Below, in pieces: positions 1 to 4,527 of a stretch of 11,015 nucleotides of DNA. Position 1 is the stretch's first letter. Each line of letters begins with the position of its first letter. The translations under genes and the position numbers were made by a program. Below the pieces are notes generated by a model, which saw only the letters and a list, made by a program, of their open reading frames with translations, did no database searches and had not been told where the DNA came from. The DNA is taken from assembly GCA_964558295.1 (NCBI GenBank), contig CAZLDQ010000193.1, forward strand, positions 1 to 11,015, in the 5' to 3' direction. Source of the DNA: JBDKTH01 sp964558295 (GTDB taxonomy: Bacteria; Planctomycetota; Planctomycetia; Pirellulales; Thermoguttaceae).

Positions 1-122
1 GGGGCGGTTAATCGCCGGGAGGTTGCCACTATGTTTGGGCCCCCCCGGATCCCCCCCCCGACGAGATGCTCCAGCCAAATCCAACTCTCCTTATGGGAGT
101 CTAGCTGACCCGTGCGGGATGT

Positions 123-162
123 TCAAGCTGCCCACCCGCTGGTCAAGCTGGCCGCCGGCTGG
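123..162. repeat. 20-base imperfect tandem duplication upstream of purC
   Basis: Two adjacent 20-base units (123-142 and 143-162) both begin TCAAGCTG and end GCTGG. They match at 17 of 20 positions, and the three differences all lie in the GC-rich middle. The second unit runs directly into a TATATT hexamer and so fills the -35 to -10 interval of the candidate purC promoter. It may be a duplicated operator or simply a slippage product; the sequence alone does not decide. Confidence 0.6.
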
Positions 163-168
163 TATATT
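140..168 (+). promoter_or_regulatory. candidate sigma70-type promoter of purC
   Basis: TGGTCA (140-145, 4 of 6 matches to TTGACA) and TATATT (163-168, 5 of 6 matches to TATAAT) are separated by exactly 17 bases. Transcription would start near 175 and leave a leader of about 50 bases before purC. The match is by eye against the E. coli consensus, which may not fit this phylum well. Confidence 0.4.
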
Positions 169-223
169 TCTCGCCACAGGCAGACAGTTATCCCTGCGAC
201 GTTAGAGACGAGGATGGAATTGC

Positions 224-1114
224 ATGAGTCAGGCTGTTGTACTGGAAACCAACTTGCCCGGAGTTCCCGTGCGCCGGGGTAAAGTGCGGGACGTATATGA
301 CCTTGGCGACCGGGTGTTGCTGGTCAGTACGGATCGGATCAGCGCGTTTGACTGGGTTCTTCCCAGCGGGATTCCCGATAAGGGTCGGGTGCTCAACCAA
401 ATCGCCGCCTTCTGGTTTGAACGCCTCGGGGAAGACCATCACCTGATTACGACCGATGTCGACGCGATGGACCTTCCCGTGGGCACGGATCGAGAAATGC
501 TCGCCGGCCGGTCGAGCCTGGTGCGCAAGACGAAGGTCGTGCCGATCGAATGCGTGGTCCGCGGCTATCTGACGGGTTCGGGTTGGCAGGAATACCAGGC
601 CAGTGGTACGGTGTGTGGAATCCAACTCCCGCCGGGGCTCCAGGATAGCTCGCAGCTTGAAGAGCCGATCTTTACTCCGGCGACCAAGGCCGAGACGGGG
701 CATGACGAGAACATCTCCTTTGACGAGATGGTCAATGTCGTTGGCCGGGAGATGGCCGAAGAGCTGCGCCGCCGCAGCCTGGAGATTTTCAAACGCGGTG
801 CCGAGTATGCCAAAAGCCGGGGAATCCTGATCGCCGACACGAAATTCGAGTGGGGCGTCGTCAACGACCGGGTGATCCTCATCGACGAGGTGATGACGCC
901 TGACAGCTCGCGGTTCTGGCCGGCTGATCAGTACGCCCCGGGACGGAGCCAGCCATCGTTTGACAAGCAGTTTGTGCGGGATTGGCTGACGGCGAGCCAT
1001 TGGGACAAGAATAGTCCCCCCCCTGCCCTGCCCGACGACGTGGTGGCCAAGACGCGGGCCAAGTATATCGAGGCCTACGAGCGTCTGACAGGCCAGACGT
1101 TTATGTGGAAATGA
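224..1114 (+). CDS. purC: Phosphoribosylaminoimidazole-succinocarboxamide synthase (SAICAR synthase)
   Basis: This cytosolic enzyme of purine synthesis joins CAIR and L-aspartate using ATP to give SAICAR. The 296-residue product has the length of the longer, stand-alone SAICAR synthases. Visible family motifs are the N-terminal nucleotide-binding stretch GKVRDVYDLGDRVLL (19-33) followed by STDRISAFDWVLPSGIPDKG (35-54), the VVRGYLTGSGW segment (111-121), signature 1 FTPATKAETGHDENIS (150-165), signature 2 LIADTKFEWG (202-211), and DEVMTPDSSRFWP (221-233). ATG 224 is chosen because it opens the conserved N-terminus and has AGGA at 211-214, nine bases upstream. No other pur gene is in the window, so it is probably transcribed alone from the promoter near 140-168. 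It converges with the wrbA-like gene 41 bases downstream. Identification is firm. Confidence 0.97.
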   Translation: MSQAVVLETNLPGVPVRRGKVRDVYDLGDRVLLVSTDRISAFDWVLPSGIPDKGRVLNQIAAFWFERLGEDHHLITTDVDAMDLPVGTDREMLAGRSSLVRKTKVVPIECVVRGYLTGSGWQEYQASGTVCGIQLPPGLQDSSQLEEPIFTPATKAETGHDENISFDEMVNVVGREMAEELRRRSLEIFKRGAEYAKSRGILIADTKFEWGVVNDRVILIDEVMTPDSSRFWPADQYAPGRSQPSFDKQFVRDWLTASHWDKNSPPPALPDDVVAKTRAKYIEAYERLTGQTFMWK

Positions 1115-1127
1115 GGAATGCACAGGG

Positions 1128-1160
1128 CCTGAAGCCGTGGCTGGCGGTCGCGGCTTCAGG
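1128..1160. terminator. 12-bp hairpin between convergent purC and wrbA
   Basis: CCTGAAGCCGTG (1128-1139) pairs with CGCGGCTTCAGG (1149-1160) over 12 base pairs, including one G-U pair on the plus strand, around a 9-base loop. It starts 13 bases after the purC stop, and its 3' arm covers the wrbA stop codon (TCA at 1156-1158). There is no clean U-tract on either side, so a bidirectional terminator or an mRNA 3'-end stabiliser is likely rather than a textbook intrinsic terminator. A second hairpin (1153-1171) competes for the same 3' arm. Confidence 0.55.
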
Positions 1161-1767
1161 TTCGCTGAAGCTTGAGCCCGATATCAGCCAGGCGGCGTCC
1201 CAGGGCGCGACAGATGGCGGTCTCTTGGGGATCGAGCGGGCGCTGGTTGTCACCACCCGCGACATGCCCGGGGCCATAGGGGGAGCCACCGCCTTGGGTG
1301 GTGAAGAGGGCTTGAGTTGAATAGGGAACGCCAACGAAGATCATCCCCAGGTGAATCAGAGGAACGGCCAGGGTGAGGATTGTGGTCTCCTGACCGCCGT
1401 GCAGACTACTGGTCGAGAGGAACACGCCAGCCGGTTTTCCTTCGAGTGCCCCCTCGAGCCAGAGTGGGGTGAGCTGGTCAATCTGGTTCTTCAATTGGGA
1501 AGCCATATTGCCGAAGCGCGTGGGGGTGCCGAACGCGATGGCTCCTGCCTCGCGGAAGTCGTCGAGCGTCACCAGGGGAACGTCCTGCTGCAATTGGCGG
1601 CCCGCCTGCATATCGGGCCGTGACTCGATGACCGAGGCGGGAACCAGTTCCGGAACTGTGCGAATCACTGGCTCGGCTCCTTCGATTTCCAGTACCCCTT
1701 CGGCTACCTGCTGGGCCATCTGGTAGACGTTGCCATAGGTGCTGTAGTAGACAATCAAGACCTTCAT
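1156..1767 (-). CDS. wrbA: WrbA-type NAD(P)H:quinone oxidoreductase (flavodoxin-like, FMN)
   Basis: The product is a 203-residue flavodoxin-fold protein, close to the usual WrbA length of about 200. The family reduces quinones by two electrons with NAD(P)H, is cytosolic, tetrameric and FMN-bound, and is linked to oxidative stress protection. The FMN phosphate loop STYGN is at 9-13, the PTRFGNM loop at 82-88, STSSLHGGQETT at 118-129, and the WrbA-typical GGGSPYGPGHVAGG at 159-172. These glycine-rich elements separate WrbA from plain flavodoxins. The frame is open further upstream, but ATG 1767 opens the conserved MKVLIVYYS strand and has GGAGGA nine bases upstream. The gene is divergent from aroC and convergent with purC, so it is probably monocistronic. 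Its stop codon lies inside the hairpin at 1128-1160. Confidence 0.94.
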   Translation of the reverse strand: MKVLIVYYSTYGNVYQMAQQVAEGVLEIEGAEPVIRTVPELVPASVIESRPDMQAGRQLQQDVPLVTLDDFREAGAIAFGTPTRFGNMASQLKNQIDQLTPLWLEGALEGKPAGVFLSTSSLHGGQETTILTLAVPLIHLGMIFVGVPYSTQALFTTQGGGSPYGPGHVAGGDNQRPLDPQETAICRALGRRLADIGLKLQRT

Positions 1768-1774
1768 GGGCTCA

Positions 1775-1786
1775 TCCTCCGGAGGA
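1775..1786. promoter_or_regulatory. 12-base palindrome containing the wrbA ribosome binding site
   Basis: TCCTCCGGAGGA is a perfect palindrome. On the minus strand its second half is GGAGGA, the Shine-Dalgarno site of wrbA. In RNA the two halves could fold only as a four-base-pair stem with a CCGG loop, which would hide the ribosome site; as DNA it could be a small operator. Palindromy may also be a by-chance consequence of a strong Shine-Dalgarno next to its complement. Confidence 0.4.
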
Positions 1787-1830
1787 ATCATAGGAGGATA
1801 AGTGAGACGGGGGAAGCAACTGCTCCCCAC

Positions 1831-1875
1831 TTTGCGCAAACCGCCCTATCCCCGCCCTAGCGGGTAGAGTACAAT
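1831..1875 (+). promoter_or_regulatory. candidate aroC promoter with upstream palindrome
   Basis: A TACAAT hexamer (1870-1875, 5 of 6 matches to TATAAT) lies 62 bases before the aroC start codon. No good -35 hexamer is present at 16-18 bases. Upstream are a perfect 10-base palindrome TTTGCGCAAA (1831-1840) and a GC hairpin CCCGC/GCGGG with a CCTA loop (1851-1864) in the spacer. The palindrome sits where an activator or repressor could act on aroC, on divergent wrbA, or on both. The assignment is by inspection only. Confidence 0.35.
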
Positions 1876-1937
1876 GGGGGCCTCAGGTTGGCGGCCCGTT
1901 GAGGGATGAGTCTTGCCATAAAGTGAGAACAGGAAAA

Positions 1938-3077
1938 ATGTTACGTTACTGGACCGCCGGTGAATCGCACGGCAAGGGGCTCCTGGCCCTGGTGGATGGT
2001 TTTCCTGCTGGGGTGGAAATCCAAACCGAACTAATCGATGCGGAATTGCGACGTCGCCAGGGGGGCTATGGACGCGGCGGTCGACAGCGGATCGAAACGG
2101 ATCAAGTGGAGATCCTCAGCGGCGTTTGGCATAACACCACCTTGGGGAGCCCGATCACTCTGTGGGTCGTCAACAAGGATTACAAGATGGAGCGGATGGA
2201 GGACCTGGACCGGCCGCGACCCGGTCACGGGGACCTCAGTGGGGCACTCAAATACATGGCTCCGATCCGTGCAATTCTGGAACGAGCAAGTGCCCGGGAA
2301 ACGGCTGCCCGGGTAGCGGCTGGCGCATTGGCCAAGCAATTGCTTCAGCGGTTTGGGATTACCACATTCGGTTACGTGGTCGAATTGGGACCGATCAAGA
2401 TCGAGCCACGCCCTGGGACGCTCGAAGAACAGTGGGCGGCTCGTGAGGCCAGTCTGGTCTATTCCCTCAATCCGGAGCAGGACGAGGAGATTACGGTTCT
2501 GATCGATCGTTGCCAGAAGGAAGGCGATACCCTGGGCGGCGTGATTGAGGTTCGGGTGGAGAATGTGCCTTTTGGACTGGGCACGCATGCGCAGTGGGAC
2601 GAGAAGCTTGACGGTCGGATTGCCCAGGCCGTGATGGCGGTCCAGGCGATCAAAGGGGTGGAGATCGGGCTGGGCTTTGCGGCGGCCCGGCGGCGTGGTT
2701 CGGAGGTTCACGATCCGATCGTCTACGATCCGGCCCAAGCCAGCGGCCGTCAACTTGGCTTCACCCGACCGACGAACAACGCCGGTGGCCTGGAAGCCGG
2801 CATGACCAATGCCCAGCCGATCGTGGTCCGTGCGGCGATGAAGCCGATCAGCACCCTGGCTCATCCGTTGGAATCGGTTAACCTGCGGACCAAGAAATCG
2901 GAACAGGCCGCCTACGAGCGAAGCGATGTCTGTGCGGTTTCCGCGGCGAGTGTGATTATCGAGAACGTGGTGGCCTTTGAGATTGCCCGGGCACTGATCG
3001 ACAAGTTTGGCGGCGATAGTCTCGAAGAAATGCTGGCCCGCTTCAAGCTCTTCTACGAGATGGCCGCGCGGCGGTAG
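1938..3077 (+). CDS. aroC: Chorismate synthase
   Basis: The enzyme converts 5-enolpyruvylshikimate 3-phosphate to chorismate using reduced FMN, and is the last step of the shikimate pathway in the cytosol. The 379-residue length is normal for the bacterial family. The frame is open to an upstream TTG at 1899, but ATG 1938 gives the canonical N-terminus: MLRYWTAGESHGKG carries signature 1 with the conserved His11. Further motifs are QGGYGRGGR (41-49), RPGHGD (94-99), SARETAARVAAGA (118-130, signature 2), NNAGGLEAG, and SDVCAVSAAS near residue 329 (signature 3 region). The ribosome site is weak (AGGA at 1931-1934, three bases from ATG). It is followed after about 20 bases by a GC hairpin and T run, and then by the AsmA-like gene on the same strand. 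Identification is firm. Confidence 0.97.
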   Translation: MLRYWTAGESHGKGLLALVDGFPAGVEIQTELIDAELRRRQGGYGRGGRQRIETDQVEILSGVWHNTTLGSPITLWVVNKDYKMERMEDLDRPRPGHGDLSGALKYMAPIRAILERASARETAARVAAGALAKQLLQRFGITTFGYVVELGPIKIEPRPGTLEEQWAAREASLVYSLNPEQDEEITVLIDRCQKEGDTLGGVIEVRVENVPFGLGTHAQWDEKLDGRIAQAVMAVQAIKGVEIGLGFAAARRRGSEVHDPIVYDPAQASGRQLGFTRPTNNAGGLEAGMTNAQPIVVRAAMKPISTLAHPLESVNLRTKKSEQAAYERSDVCAVSAASVIIENVVAFEIARALIDKFGGDSLEEMLARFKLFYEMAARR

Positions 3078-3097
3078 TGGAGGGTGGGCGCGTAGTG

Positions 3098-3118
3098 GCG
3101 GGGCTTGTCCCGCGTTTT
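3098..3118 (+). terminator. short rho-independent terminator candidate after aroC
   Basis: GCGGG (3098-3102) and CCCGC (3109-3113) form a five-base-pair all-GC stem with a six-base loop. It is followed one base later by TTTT (3115-3118) and more T-rich sequence. The stem is short, so termination may be partial and leave some read-through into the next gene. Confidence 0.45.
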
Positions 3119-3128
3119 CGTTGCGTGA

Positions 3129-3157
3129 TTGACAACGTATCCCATTTGAACTGATTT
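3129..3157 (+). promoter_or_regulatory. candidate promoter of the AsmA-like gene
   Basis: A perfect -35 hexamer TTGACA is at 3129-3134. The hexamer 17 bases further on (TGATTT, 3152-3157) is a poor -10 match. A start near 3164 would leave only about 14 leader bases before ATG 3178. Only the -35 box is convincing. Confidence 0.25.
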
Positions 3158-3177
3158 CGGTGGGAGACCGGACACGG

Positions 3178-4455
3178 ATGTTCCAACTGCATGACAGGAC
3201 CCGGCGGCAACTGGGCATTTTGGCTTTTGTCGTGCTTTGCCTGGTGCCAACGGTGATGGTGTTGGTCTGTGGTGTCGCTTGGCATTTGCCGGGTCAAACG
3301 GCTTGGGAGTCCGATCGACTCAGCGCTCTGCTGGGATTGAGAGTCTCGCTCGAAGGAGTGGAGTATCCGCGGCCTGGCGTGGTGCGTTACATGGGACTCG
3401 CCTTGACTGACGCCGAGACCGAGAAGACGGTTCTTCGCTGCCAGCGGCTAGAAGCGCAGTGGCGCACGGAGGCCGACAAGCAGGGGCAAAGGCATCCCTG
3501 TCTTGTTCTTACTGCGGTGGAGCCGCACCTGGAGGCCGACGGACTTTCTCAGGTTTGGCGTCTGGTTCACGAGGTGCTCACCTGTCGGGCCGATCGCGCA
3601 GGAATTGACGCGCGCCTGGTGGCGGAACAGCTTGTGCTACGTTTGGGCGAGACGCCGTTGAAGCTCTGCGACATGCAGGGGGCGTTGGATGCTCGCGTGG
3701 AAGGGACGCTGGCGGACGTTCATTTCCGGTTGGCAGGGAGTCAGAAGGACGACCAGGTGAAGCTTCGGATTGGGCGTGATCGACGTACCCAACCCGCAAC
3801 GACGGGCTTCGCTCTGCAGACCGGTTCGACTCCCCTGCCCTGCTCTTTGTTGGCGGCCGTGTTTCCGTTGTTTGGGCCTTTGGAGCAGAGTCGGTTTCTC
3901 GGTGACCTTTGGGCCAACCAGACAGTTGAAGGTTGGGACGGCGGGCTCAAGGGCTGGTTTTCCGAAGTCGACCTGGAACGGTTGTTGGACGGCCGGCTGC
4001 CGCAGAAGATCCTCGGCACAGTAGATGTCGCTGTGGACGAAGGGCGGTTCCGGCAAGGGCGGCTGGAGCGGCTCACCGGTGCGATGGTCGGCGGACAGGG
4101 CAAGGTCAGCCGTTCGCTCTTGGAGGCGGCTGTGGAGCAACTCGGGCTGGCTCGTGGCCTGGAGATTCCCGGGGCGGAACCCCTTTTGCCGTACGAACAG
4201 ATCAATTTCCGATTTACGTTGGATTCCCACGGGCTAATGCTGCGAGGACAGTGCCAAGCGGCGGATTCGGGGGTGATTCTCGTCGACCGGTATGGTCCGC
4301 TTCTGCGACAGACCGACTGGCAGACGCAACCGGTTGTGACGCTGGTGCGGACGCTGATGCCCGGAATCCCTACACAGTCGATCGTGACCCAGGAGACCGA
4401 CTGGCTCTTGCGGTATCTTCCGCTTCCTGTGGCGGAAACGGCCAGAGCCCAATGA
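3178..4455 (+). CDS. Membrane-anchored hypothetical protein, possibly AsmA-like
   Basis: I do not recognise a named family. The product is 425 residues if it starts at ATG 3178, which has GGTGGGAG about eleven bases upstream; an in-frame GTG at 3160 would add six residues but has no ribosome site. A basic N-terminus (DRTRR) is followed by one hydrophobic segment (about 12-34) and then a long soluble part without further membrane segments, so a type II topology with a periplasmic body is likely. The body alternates short beta-like stretches, for example LGLRVSLEGVEYPRPGVV (52-69) and, further on, GALDARVEGTLADVHFRLAG, LGTVDVAVDEGRFRQGRL and INFRFTLDSHGLMLRGQC. This style, including a membrane helix followed by 'gene.. 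L.G..V.. ' strands, resembles AsmA/TamB-like envelope proteins that handle lipid transport, but that is inference from pattern. It follows aroC by 100 bases and ends 31 bases before a strong terminator. Confidence 0.85.
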   Translation: MFQLHDRTRRQLGILAFVVLCLVPTVMVLVCGVAWHLPGQTAWESDRLSALLGLRVSLEGVEYPRPGVVRYMGLALTDAETEKTVLRCQRLEAQWRTEADKQGQRHPCLVLTAVEPHLEADGLSQVWRLVHEVLTCRADRAGIDARLVAEQLVLRLGETPLKLCDMQGALDARVEGTLADVHFRLAGSQKDDQVKLRIGRDRRTQPATTGFALQTGSTPLPCSLLAAVFPLFGPLEQSRFLGDLWANQTVEGWDGGLKGWFSEVDLERLLDGRLPQKILGTVDVAVDEGRFRQGRLERLTGAMVGGQGKVSRSLLEAAVEQLGLARGLEIPGAEPLLPYEQINFRFTLDSHGLMLRGQCQAADSGVILVDRYGPLLRQTDWQTQPVVTLVRTLMPGIPTQSIVTQETDWLLRYLPLPVAETARAQ

Positions 4456-4486
4456 AAGCGATTGACGCCGGCAAGTGTCCTCCGCG

Positions 4487-4519
4487 TAGCAGCCGGGCTT
4501 GCCCGGTGCTAGGCTTTTT
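4487..4519 (+). terminator. rho-independent terminator of the AsmA-like gene
   Basis: TAGCA (4487-4491) pairs with TGCTA (4507-4511), and CCGGG (4493-4497) pairs with CCCGG (4502-4506) around a CTTG loop, with one bulged G at 4492. The T run at 4515-4519 follows three bases later, and a second T run is at 4525-4529. This is a classic intrinsic terminator for the plus strand. It lies nine bases beyond the ccsA stop in the opposing direction, where the same stem may also end ccsA transcripts, though without a U-tract. Confidence 0.85.
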
Positions 4520-4527
4520 GCCGGTTT

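Noticed and set aside
23..205. 60-codon plus-strand frame upstream of purC
   Set aside because: It is Pro/Ser-rich across C runs and the tandem repeat, has no ribosome site, and overlaps the likely purC promoter.
188..1123. 311-codon minus-strand open frame opposite purC
   Set aside because: It mirrors purC almost exactly and has no recognisable motif; purC shows all SAICAR synthase signatures, so this is a codon-bias shadow.
1899..1937. Extended aroC start at TTG 1899
   Set aside because: Chorismate synthases begin with the M-R-Y-x-T-A-G-E-S-H-G segment, which fits ATG 1938; the extra 13 residues look non-coding.
2031..3218. 395-codon minus-strand open frame opposite aroC
   Set aside because: It is antisense to a firmly identified chorismate synthase, with low-complexity Arg/His/Pro-rich translation typical of a shadow frame.
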